Part shown: piece after piece, positions 53,810-64,000 of the stretch
How the letters are laid out: every line of letters starts with the position of its first letter
How positions within the stretch are numbered: position 1 is the stretch's first letter
Source of the DNA: Isoetes taiwanensis
Lineage: Eukaryota > Streptophyta > Lycopodiopsida > Isoetales > Isoetaceae
Assembly: GCA_021234155.1 (NCBI GenBank)
Contig: JAJEKV010000044.1
Location: forward strand, 10,016,777 to 10,080,776
Direction of reading: 5' to 3'
Length of the DNA stretch: 64,000 nucleotides
Notes under the pieces: model-generated
Database searches by the model: none
Seen by the model: only the letters and a program-made list of their open reading frames with translations
Told to the model about the DNA's origin: nothing
Program-made: the position numbers and the translations under genes

Positions 53810-56800
53810 ACATACATTAGAGCCACTTTAATGCCCAACGTTTGATAGATTCCTCAACTAAATTCACATAGTGTTGTGGGCATGAGACTTGCTAATACTC
53901 CCTCAACTTGAAACTTGAAATGACAGCCCTCCCTTTTATTATCCTGCTCCAATGTGCAACTTGCAATTAGGGTTTTTTTTACCTTTGGAACCAAGGGAAA
54001 TTTAGCTTTGGTTATCTCGTTGCACCTGATATTTTATTCTTTATTGTGTGCAGCTAGCACTTTTAGCAGCTAAAAAATTATAATTATCTATTCCAAACGT
54101 CGATGGGACCCCAGATCCCATTGATAACTACAAAAGAGTATAACTTCTATGAATGTTAACTTTTGGGCAAAATGAAACGAGTATCAAGAAAGAAAAGCAT
54201 TTCATGCTTGGGTCTTTATTTGCACGGGTAGACTTTGATCCTCAACATAAATAAATAAGGCTCCGAGTTTTTTTTTTTGCAAGTTTATACATCTTTGGAA
54301 ATCCACCTTCTTGCAGATAAGTGGTTGCTGTTAGAAATGGTCATCCAGCATTTGTTAGGCTAGTTGGAGATGTGTGTTGTTAATTTGAAATGTGTGTTAT
54401 AAAATGGGTTGAATCTAGGTGGGAATCGGATGAAAGAAACCGGATTGCGCAACGAAAGCATGAATTTGTCAGCATCCTATTTCTGTGTTAAGAACCGACA
54501 GGAGGCTAGTGGACAAAATTGAAGGAGACAGATAAGAAGATTGCAGGTGAATTTGACCACTTTGGATGATCCGTGTATGCAGTTAGATGTGCCCCCATTT
54601 GCAAGAAGAATTAGCAGGAAAGAGACGAAACACCAGACTATTATTTGCTTGCTCCGGTTGTTTGTAGACAGATTACTTTGTGGGGCACAGAATCGCTTTG
54701 GGTTGCTCAGCAAACTCAACAATCTATGTCGGTAGATCACTGGTTTTCCTTCTGCTGAAAGCAAGTAGCTTCACACATGTCGCACAAGGTTACAGGAACG
54801 ACTTCGCCAAAATGGTATCTTGTACAAATAAGCAAAATGAAATGTTTTGGGGCCAGATATTGCCGGAACTATAATTTTGAGGAGTAGGGTTTGAACAAAA
54901 AAACAAAAATGCAGTTGCATTACCTCGGACTCTAAGCTGCCGCTACTGCTCTTAAGTCCATTCGCTTCAAAACTTAAATGGTAGGCTAATGCGGCACTAC
55001 TCCAACGGATTGAAGAGCTTGATGCTGCTGGGCACTGCATGAGGGTGATTGCATAGCCGGAGGAGATGCTTTAGCCACAGTTACGGAACACGCCATAGCC
55101 AGAAAAGTTTTGCTTTTATATAAATGCATCTGAACGCACATTAATGGCCTGCAATCAATGAGTGCACACGTGTCATATTTTCGTAAAAGTTATCTAGATG
55201 TCTAAATTGCTAATTCTTGATAGAGGCAAACATGCACAGCGACAAGGAAGTGCATCGAGAGTACATTTCAAATTTTAACATTCATTAGCACAGGCAAACT
55301 GCATCAAAAACAAAAGCCTGATTTGGCAAACAAAGCAATTTACATTTTTACAACAAAGAGGAGTTTTGCAATAAGAAAACAGATGAAGGCACACTGTAAC
55401 TAGGTTTCCCAGGTCAGAGGACACAACCACATCTTACCATACATTAAAAGCTCAATTTAACGTCACTTACTCATAGACAACACATTACTCTCCGAATCCT
55501 CATGTACAATCACATAGAAAGACCACCAACGGTGGGCAATTTTCTAGTCTAACATGATACAACGTGTAGTTAATTGTTAATCTTGATAATCAAGATTATT
55601 TGGGCATCAATTTGAGGCAAATATGATATGTTAATATGGCATCTAGCGACCATCTAACATGATACAACCTGACAGGCTAGGGTTCAAGGTCAATGCACCT
55701 TGGCAACATGCCGCCATGATCTTGAAGGAGATCGAATTTGAGTCATAAACGTGCATAAATGAATATTGCTTCACTTAGCCTTCAATAATAAAGGAAGCAG
55801 TATCTGCTAAATCACATTTACGGTACCTAAAATTGTCACGAATATTGTCCTCAAAGCAAGAAGCCCTTCATTCCTAATTAAACAAAAACAAAACAAAGGA
55901 TGAAGTAGAACAGAACTTGCACATCAATCAAAAAAGATTTTTAGGATGTAAATAAACTACATTCAAAGAAAAAAGAAAGGTAGGAGGCTGAAGTACTTAC
56001 AAAAGCGAGAAGATTTCAATTGTTTAAAGACCAACATGCCATTTTGCTCTAAACATCTAAAGATGTCAATCTGCAAAGAATATTACCCCTAGAATCACTA
56101 GCATTGAAAGACTTAAAATGTGTAGAGAAAACATCATTATTTCCTGACCTGGTTGATGAATGCCCGAAGTAATGCTGCTTCAAGAGATATGAGGGACCTA
56201 TAAAGCATTCCGATGCTAAATAAATCCTGAAATTTTCGACAAGCTCACAATTTTTTACAATTTGCAGAGGATCTTGAGTGCAAGAAGAGGAAGTAGGGCC
56301 TATGAAGCTCGTGGGCCCTTAGGCTGGATTCACATGCACCATCGCGGCCTTCACCATCATGTAAAATGCCACGCCCTTTTACGCCCACCATCGCCGACCA
56401 TCACCAATTTGCAAAGGGTATAACAGAGCCCTCTCCGACCACTGTTGCGTGTGAACCCGCCCTTGGAGATGATTTACATGTAGCAGTCATGGCCATCACC
56501 ATCGTGCAAAATGCCACCATCACGAGGCGTCACTTCTACAGGGCAAAACACGCCCAGTGTGAGGATGACTCATACATGTAAACCGCTTATGGGAATGCCA
56601 TGGTCCAATGCCATGGCATGGCCCCTACTAATGCTGAGAGGAATAAGAACATGAAAGCCCCCATATAAATAATGGACAAATTTTTACACTAGTGACATAT
56701 AGGACTAGGTAAGAACAACTCAGAAAGATGCCACAGTGAGGATGTAGTGCGCAGAATCAGATCAATCGATCGAAGCAGTGGAAAACATAGGAGCTTAGAA

Positions 56801-56879
56801 AAACCCATCAATCCAAATTCCACTTCCGGCCCATCTCAGCTCCGGCTCCTCCCCATCTTCTTCGTTGGGGCCGGTAGCC
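53810..56879. other. intergenic, no supported gene
   Basis: This is AT-rich DNA with no domain-bearing frame. A CCATCACCATC-rich stretch at 56340-56530 includes the diverged copy of 39290-39330. The last 150 bases probably hold the promoter and 5' UTR of the RanBPM-like gene. Confidence 0.45.
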
Positions 56880-59770
56880 ATGCCTATGTTTTCTCCTGTT
56901 CCCGTAGAGCCCAAACCAGTCGAGGAACCCTCCCCTGCCTCCCTGGGACTCCGTTCCGGTGACGAAGAAGACACCGAAGAAGAAGAAGAGGCACCCACCC
57001 TCCTTAACACAGGTTCCTGTGGTCATTTCTTGGTCATCTCCACAGATAAGCTTTCTGCTAAGTATACCGGTGAAGGTAGACATGGAAACGATGTGGGTGT
57101 TATTCAGGGCAATAAGCCTGCACCTTGTAGACGACTTATCTATTATTTTGAGATCAGTGTTAAGGATCGTGGTTCCAAGGGATGCGTTTCTATAGGGTTT
57201 ACCGATGAGAATTTCAAGATGAGTCGGCAGCCAGGGTAAGCATCTTTATGTTTGCAGATGAAAGTGCAATTGCTCCTCACAATGCTTCTTCTTCTCATTA
57301 GGAAATTTGCCTTCTGGTTTTCTTTATAGAATGACGAGATCTTTTCTTATATAAAAGGGATCGACCGATTATGCTTTAAACATATCTGTGATAAAAGATG
57401 AATTCTTGCATAGATAAATCCACGAATGACATAATTTCTGGGAAAACATAACGTTAAGCAACAACTCTTTATAGATCAAAGATCTCTAAGAAACGTGCAT
57501 ACCCCATTGAGAAACAGGAACTTGTCTTTGAGAGATATACTAACTGGAAGCTAGGAAACATGGAATTGAAAATTGCTAACCATTTGTTTTTCCATAAGCC
57601 TGAGAAAATGACGTAATGTTAGCTTTTGATCCTTTGCAATTGAAACCTAAGTAGGTTAATAAGGCACTTGCAGTTCAAAGACAGTCCTTAGGCTCTATCT
57701 TTGGCTGTTCAAAGAAACAGATGCTTAAGCAGATTTTAGATCTTAAATTTATTTTTTCAAAAGAGAGGAAATCCAATTTGGAAGGGCATCACGTCCCAAA
57801 ATTGTAGGTCCCCTCCTCCCCCGAAAAAGAAAGAAGGATAAACCAACAGAACGTTTGGACTGCTTTCAAAGCTTATAACGTACTCCTATCTTTTGCTGGG
57901 TGGTCCCTTGAATCTATGGATGGTTAGCATGATATGGATTTATGTGCTTTTACATACGGAGTACCTCTCGTATTTGTCAAGTGCTCTAACTAAGCCTTGG
58001 CTTTTAAGGTGGGAACCAAACACCTATGGCTATCATGGGGATGACGGGAAGCTTTATCATGGTCAAGGAACAGGTGAAAGTTTTGGCCCAACTTTTTCTA
58101 CAGGGGATACTGTTGGCGCTGGGATAAATTATGCATCACAAGAGATATTTTTCACGTAAGTAAATGTTCCAACATTCTAATTTATATAAAAATTGTGGTA
58201 AAGAAGGGTAGTTTACTACTGAATCCCCCTTTTTATCGCCAGATTTCCCTGAACTTAGAAATATCATCATATATGGACTGTTGGCAGATTGGTAGTTCAT
58301 CTCCATGGCCAATTTTATGTTATCTGAAGATATTTTGAAATATAACAAACGAGGATTTTTACATTCTTTATGTTGCAGTAAAAATGGCAAGGTGGTTGGG
58401 GCAACGTTCAAAGATGTCAAGGAGCCATTGTATCCTACAATTGGTCTTCATAGTCCCAATGAGAAGTATGTGCTCTCTTTTTTCTAACCTGAAAATTATT
58501 ATTGATCAATATGCCCTCATATTTTATGGTGGAATTGTATTTGGCAGAGTAACTGTGAATTTTGGACAAAGCCCCTTTGCATTTGATATTGAGGTATCTC
58601 TTACCCTAGGAGTTTTTGTGTTACTGGCTAAGGGGTAGGTAAAAGTATTGAGAATGAGGGGAGGATTATACCTAGTCACAAGATCACGAAGGCTCATTGG
58701 AATCATAAGAACATGGCAAACAATTAATGTATATGAGAAATATCTAAGTCTATAAATTAAACTAGGACCAGTGAGTTGATAAGCTGAGAGTGCAATTTCT
58801 TGTGAGAATCATATTGTAAACAGTGGGCTTGTTTTGACTGCGGTGTTTTCTATTCAATTAGATAGAAGATGCTTAGAAGTCTCTCATAAGCTGATAAGTG
58901 CAAAGCTTAGACATGAGTTCTTATTTAAGTCTCATGTTGCAGCTGCTTGGAATGACACTATATTTGGAAAATCTTTGCAGACTCTAATACAAGAGGAGCG
59001 TGATCGGCGTCAGCGTGCAGTTGAGAATGTTCCCTTAGCCTAAGTGTGAGCCACAGGTGTGCATATATTCATGTATTGGCATAAAATCTGCTGGATTCAG
59101 CAATTGATAGAAAATAGAAAATAAATGCAGAGAACTAGCCAAATGAACGAGCAGGTCCAGGAGATGATTTATTATTGGAAAAAATATTAGATTTATTAAT
59201 GCAAGTCTCGAAGCAGGAGAGGATAGGCAAGGTTTTAGTTCAGCCTTTGGAACTAGGTTATTGTACAAGAGTAATGTTGTGTGGCAACCCTCCGCATTGG
59301 CACTTCTATGGACACTGAATATCAATAATTCGGCAAACCTCCACGTTGACACTTCTAGACAGTGAAGCCTCCTTATTCTTGCAAGTTTTGTTCAAGATGT
59401 GGGTATGGAATTTAATTGAGCTTGAGCCAGCCTAAATACCATACCTTGGATTTGGGCTCTATAGTGTCGGTCCTGCTGGGATTTCATGTCTTTGAGGATT
59501 TTTAGAGTAGTATCTTGACTGTTTTATGATATTACTTGCAGCATTGTGCGTGGCTATCTACTGCACTATGGTTACCAAGACACACTGGCAGCTTTTGATG
59601 AAGCCTGTGGGGGAACCTTTCCCTCTATTTTGGCTCCAAAAGAAAATGGTACAAATGCCTTTCATGAAGATTATGCACTAGACCAAAGGAAAGTTCTTCG
59701 CAAGGTACTAATAAGGCATCCTACTTTGACTTCGTTTCTATTTTGTTTTGATTTGGCTATTTGTCCATTT

Positions 59771-60190
59771 GTTAGCTTGCCAGAGATGGCGATGTTGATA
59801 GTGTTTTCAAGAAGCTGCGCGAATGGTATCCCAAGCTAGTGCAGGTAGAACCCAAAGGGAAGAACGTTGTTCTAGATTAACAAACAAAATTCTAGGCCAT
59901 TTGTCTGTTTGTTAGCTTGCCAGAGATGGCGATGTTGATAGTGCTTTCCAGAAGCTGCGCGAATGGTATCCCCAGCTAGTACAGGTAGAACCTAAAGGGA
60001 AGAACATTGTTCTAAAAAAATAAACAAAGTGCTAGGCCATTTATCTGTTTATTAGCATGCGAGAGATGGCAATGTTGATAGTGTTTTCAAGAAGCTGCAC
60101 GAATGATATTTCAAGCTAGTGCAGGTAGAACCTAAACGGAAGAACATTACTCTAGATAAACGAGCAAAGTTCTAGAACTTGCAAATTCTA
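59771..60190 (+). repeat. tandem triplication of a RanBPM mini-exon with its flanks
   Basis: A unit of 140 bp starts at 59771, 59911 and 60051, each carrying a 69-nt exon with acceptor and GTAG donor. Copy a (59776-59844) encodes LARDGDVDSVFKKLREWYPK plus LVQ. Copy b (59916-59984) encodes the variant with SAFQKL and WYPQ. Copy c (60056-60124) has a stop in place of the Trp. All are phase 0, so one or two copies can be used without changing frame. Confidence 0.9.
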
Positions 60191-60254
60191 GATAATTTTA
60201 ATGCCATCAAATTGCTTATGTGACTGGCATGTCATCCAAAAGCTCTATAAGGAG

Positions 60255-60515
60255 CACCTTTCTGGTGTTAATATAGCACCAAAGCATTTTAATCAATCAT
60301 GGGCAGAATTGCGAAATTAGCTTTCTAGAAGGTTTCCCTTCTGTCTGGTGATGATTGCAATAAAGAAATAGTTAGGTAGTACATTTTGGTCTTAATATAG
60401 CATCAAAGCAGTTCAATTAAGTATGCTTGTTTTATGAACAAAATTGCGAAATTAGAATTTTCCAGAAGGTTACTATTCTGCCTGGTGATAGCAAAAAATA
60501 GATAGGCAGTAAGCT
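60255..60515. repeat. diverged direct duplication (about 125 bp) in the RanBPM intron
   Basis: 60258-60380 and 60385-60510 share TTAATATAGCA(C/T)CAAAGCA, AATTGCGAAATTAG and CTGCCTGGTGAT/CTGTCTGGTGAT words in the same order. Confidence 0.7.
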
Positions 60516-61299
60516 TTTATGTTATTGAAAGTAGAGGCCAATTGACTTGATGAAGCTGCTCTGAGGCGACTGTAAATCATAGATTACGTCCATTTCGATG
60601 ATTCTTGTCTAAATAGAGGCTTAGTATTAAGTAGACCAAGCTACTGGCTGTTCGCTTTGGCTCTTGGATGAGGTGTTCATCTGCCTGGGCAATTACATGG
60701 ATGCCATTTGGATGCTGAGGGCACTAGGCTAAGACTATTCACTTTTTCAGGGCCGAGAAGTCAACCATAATATTCCTTCTCCATTGTCAGAAGTTCATTG
60801 AACTTGTGAAGGTAGTTATCTGTCCATTTTGAATTTTTGTGTTTTTTATCTATTTGATTTTCTTACACCTTAGTAGACCGGGGCTCTTGAACAAGCTGTC
60901 ACATATGCCGGGCGAACTGGCTGGTTTTTGACACTGCCCTTTATCAACACACACTTCAGGTTTGTTCACTTCTCTTGAAGTTATCAATAGAAAGCATTGT
61001 TATTTGGTAATGCCACAACGTTCAGAAGCTTTTTTCTTTGCAGGATTGTCTGGCATTGCTGGCCTATGAACATCCATAGAATCCCCTGTTGGATATTTGT
61101 TCAAGCTGCAACAGAGGGAATCTTTTGCTGATGCTATAAATGCAGTAGTCATGGGAACGAATCCTGTAATTTTATCATCTGGGAAAGCACCCCAGTCATC
61201 ACTTGAGAAGTTGCCGCCAACTTACTGCCTGCCAAATGGAAATCAGAATGATGAATGGCGGACAAGGTGAAATATTTAGGCTACACAGAATTTTACAAG

Positions 61300-64000
61300 G
61301 TAATAGGGATGGCTGGCTGGTGATATTGTTGGTCTATAGTTTCTGCCTTTATTCATTGTACAACAATATATATAGGAACACACATTGTAATGCTGCTTGC
61401 CAAATGTATATTGCCACCATTTTATCATCCCCTCAACACAATTTTTGGGCCTATACAAACAATAGGTATATTTTTGTGAGAGATGCCAGGATTTGCCCAG
61501 ATGCCATCAGGGGAGTGCCAAATGGTTCAATAACTTCTGTGAGGAAATTCAGTATGCCATCCTATTCTTTGTTGGTATTCAATCACTTTAGATTCCAAAA
61601 TCTCAGGCACCTCAAAGGCCTGCATAGGAGAATTTGGTAATATGAGGGTTAAAATTTCAGATAAATTTAACAGAGCTGGAACGGGTAGAACATGCCGTCC
61701 TCTTCTGTTATAATTTACTTATTTCTGATGTACCGAAGGTGCCAAGTGAACAGAGAATACTTTAGAAATCTGATCTTGCGTACAACCAAACATGTGGATG
61801 TACATTTTTTATTCGTTTTGTTTAGATCTTGCAGAACAAGCCAATGTGGTAGAACAAATGAAGCTGTAGCTTCTTTTTTACTGTGAAGCCAAGGTTTGAA
61901 ACCTTGGTAGAATTTGGGTGGCACTTTGTATGAATAAGCTAATCGGGTGGATTATAGATTGCAGTGATGTTGCTACCTTTTATGCAGTTTACTGGTGTGA
62001 CAGTTAATGAACAGGATGAAAAGTAAGACAATCTTAACAACCTTGAACATTCAATAGAGCCCAAGAAAAGTACGAGCTGCATCAGCAGTGCTGCTATTGC
62101 ATTCAAGATTATCTGTCATGCAAATTCTTGTATTTGTGCCAACTATTGCCCTCCTAATGAGCAAGATTCAATTTTTTTTCCCTGCCAATAGAGCATCATC
62201 TAGTTGTCAGTTTTGCAATGATGATGTAATACTTGCTCAAGCATTAAATACCATTTCAAGGTCAACAAGGTCAATCTTGAGTCTACAATATAAGAAGAAA
62301 GGTAAAGCTATGAACGGACAAAGATTATAGATAGAGCTGTTGGAAAATGGGTTCAGCTTCTATTGTCCCCGTCCTTAACGTGTCTTTTAGTTACCCTGTC
62401 TTTTTTAGGATCCTTGTAAAAGGATCACAATTTTCAATGCTAGTGACTAACATTCTCTTGATCAGACATCTATAGTCACTATTGGCTATAAAGCCTTTTT
62501 GTTGAGGTAATGCTTGCGCATGTGTGTTAGGGGTTTGAACAATGCAAGCAGGACAAAGGTATTGTACACGCTCATTATTACACGCTTTGGATACCTTATT
62601 AAGTTAATCAATAGTTTACACATTATACTCCACTATGGAAGAAATTTTTATGTACTACAAGAAATTTATTGCGGCAGCCAAGGCCGTCGTGAACATTTCT
62701 CTTTCCCGACCCCTATTCTCTTTCGCAAATATGTATCAAAATTTGAACCTGCACTACTGCTTCATGTTTCCATGATGCATGAGGTTTAAACAGACCCGCA
62801 TTATTGCCTCGTGTCCTCAGATTGATATCTATAGGTATCTCTAATTCAATAGAATTTCAATTTGCGCATACCCAATAGTTCAAAGCACAAACAATATACA
62901 TTCATCAATTGGAATAAATAAAAGGAAAACGTTCATTTAATACCAAACAACCCGAAGTTCAACAATAATATATTTGCAAAATATATACCTTGAATGTGAG
63001 GAATGAAGCAAGAACTAATCATCACACTAATAATCCAATTGTTTCAATGTGATGAAATATTAGGAACGTAAGTGTCACTAATCAAAGGCTAATTTTTTGC
63101 CATGTGTTCGCATTGTAAGCCACATATATATGAAATATCACTCATAGAGGCATAATCATTGAAAATCAATATCATAAACCAAATCCACCTAATCTACACC
63201 AAATATTCAGATAGATCTCACACAAATCCACCTCGGTTTACATCCTAGATTTCTATAGATTACATTAGTGGGTCCATTTTAGATAATCAACATGTGTCAA
63301 TGTTTTTTAGTCCGTGTTTACAGTTTAAGCCACAAGTAATATTAAAAATATCATTCATCATTCTTGGACATAACCATCCAACAGAAGCGTCATAAATGGA
63401 ATAAGGCACATGCAAATATAAATCCACCCTACACCAAAAAGAACCCATGTGTCAACTCAATATTCTAGTGTGCATATATATCATCATGATTTGCATAACA
63501 AATTATTAAATAAGGCACATGTCAATTACATGTGCACAACTTATTGTGAGAATCCCATAGGCGTAATTACATAATAATTGCAAGGTGGGTTTTTTTTTTT
63601 TTTTTTAATTATTAAGTTACTTGTGGTTTACATACATTATATAGCTTGGGTGCAAGATACATACATGAAACAAGGAGGATAGAATTTTATTTTGGGCTTA
63701 AGTAAACATAGTGGACCTTAGGTCTTTACATTTTGTGTAATTAATTAAAATGAATAATATCTTTGGAAGGAAAACTGAATTTAGGGCAAGCATAAAGCCC
63801 CGGCCAGGCGAGAAAGACCTAAATGATGGCTTGATCATCGGATGGAGCGCCGAATTCCGTGGCTCCATTATAAGGTACTTGACTTTGTAAATTAGCCTTG
63901 GGCATTCTAGTATTTAGTCTTAGGCTGCGGATTGATGGCATAGCTACACCTTCCACAACATGGGAGAAGGCGAAAAGGAGGTTTCAACAAAGGGAACCCT
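61300..64000. other. 3' flank of the RanBPM-like gene and intergenic DNA
   Basis: No coding region could be supported. A CACTA-like end lies at 62654-62710 and a poly-T run at 63590-63606. 63785-63860 has a short GC-richer stretch with no recognised feature. Confidence 0.45.
62654..62710 (+). repeat. diverged CACTA-like terminal motif
   Basis: CTACAAGAAATTTATTGCGG is followed by CAGCCAAGGCCGTCGTGAAC and ATTTCTCTTTCCC, the same order as at 21961-22085. The leading CTACAAGAAA is closer to a true CACTA end than the other two copies. No partner end is in the window. Confidence 0.5.

Larger units (their letters stand above)
56880..61299 (+). pseudogene. RanBPM-like gene (SPRY-LisH-CTLH-CRA), with frame breaks
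   Basis: Exons are 56880-57235, 58019-58155, 58379-58465, 58548-58593, 58981-59056, 59542-59704, 59776-59844, about 60758-60811, 60877-60959 and 61044-61299. The first four join perfectly into an acidic leader and SPRY domain (GHFLVISTDKLSAKYTGEGR, YYFEISVKD, QPGWEPNTYGYHGDDGKLYH, VTVNFGQSPFAFDIE). LisH follows (SIVRGYLLHYGYQDTLAAFD), then CTLH (LARDGDVDSVFKKLREWYPK; FLLHCQKFIELVK) and CRA (ALEQAVTYAG; DCLALLAYEHP; RQLTACQMEIRMMNGGQGEI). RanBPM proteins are scaffold subunits of the CTLH/GID ubiquitin-ligase complex. Breaks occur at the end of exon 5 (TAA), between exons 9 and 10, and twice in the last exon (TAG near 61079, shift near 61212). Either it is a young pseudogene or the assembly has errors. 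Confidence 0.82.

Noticed and set aside
56458-56581. Coding exon with CCATCACCATC repeats upstream of the RanBPM-like gene
   Set aside because: The His/Ile/Thr repeats come from simple sequence, and a diverged copy sits in non-coding DNA at 39290.

Overview
The window is nuclear DNA of a land plant, probably a vascular plant with a large, transposon-rich genome. It is AT-rich, the genes have many short introns with GT-AG borders, and it carries a CER1-type wax gene, cytosolic GAPDH, TFIIA and RanBPM-like fragments, a MuDR-type transposon pair, LINEs and LTR retroelements with a tRNA-iMet primer site. I cannot fix the lineage (gymnosperm, fern or other) from sequence alone. No RNA gene, CRISPR array or bacterial-type operon was seen.

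Layout. 1-5.6 kb: one apparently intact gene, a CER1-like alkane-forming enzyme in 11 exons (627 aa). 5.8-22.1 kb: accessory DNA with TTAAGT-rich foldback islands, a broken ankyrin-repeat gene, LINE-like relics, short CACTA-like ends and two nearly identical 2,930-bp Mutator-like elements in opposite orientation, each with its own perfect 9-bp target duplication. 22.4-24.6 kb: a chimeric minus-strand pseudogene in which TFIIA large-subunit exons run straight into GAPDH exons, the latter split by a 668-bp insertion with a strong foldback. 26.1-30.3 kb: a decayed LTR element with gag and protease only. 30.4-33.4 kb: a MITE, clusters of a GC-rich 20-nt palindrome, a leucine-rich-repeat kinase ectodomain fragment and a Pro/Ser-rich membrane protein fragment. 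35-36.4 kb: a LINE relic. 36.7-38.1 kb: weak unknown exons.

39.69-53.81 kb: a minus-strand Ty3/gypsy chromovirus-like composite. From 5' to 3' it has LTR, iMet primer site, an ORF ending in an almost complete histone H3 fold, a second unknown ORF, gag, RNase H-integrase-chromodomain, polypurine tract and LTR. Protease and reverse transcriptase are deleted. A partial second copy on the left repeats the LTR, primer site and both extra ORFs. The pairing of a captured histone H3 with an integrase chromodomain is the most striking thing in the window.

53.8-64 kb: mostly intergenic, then a RanBPM-like gene (SPRY, LisH, CTLH, CRA) with several frame breaks and a tandemly triplicated 69-nt mini-exon.

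A caution covers many 'broken' ORFs. Where two copies of an element can be compared (the retroelement and the MULE pair), the differences come in runs and sit mainly at CAG/CTG trinucleotides. This looks more like a systematic long-read calling error at methylated CHG sites than ordinary decay, so some frameshifts may be artefacts.
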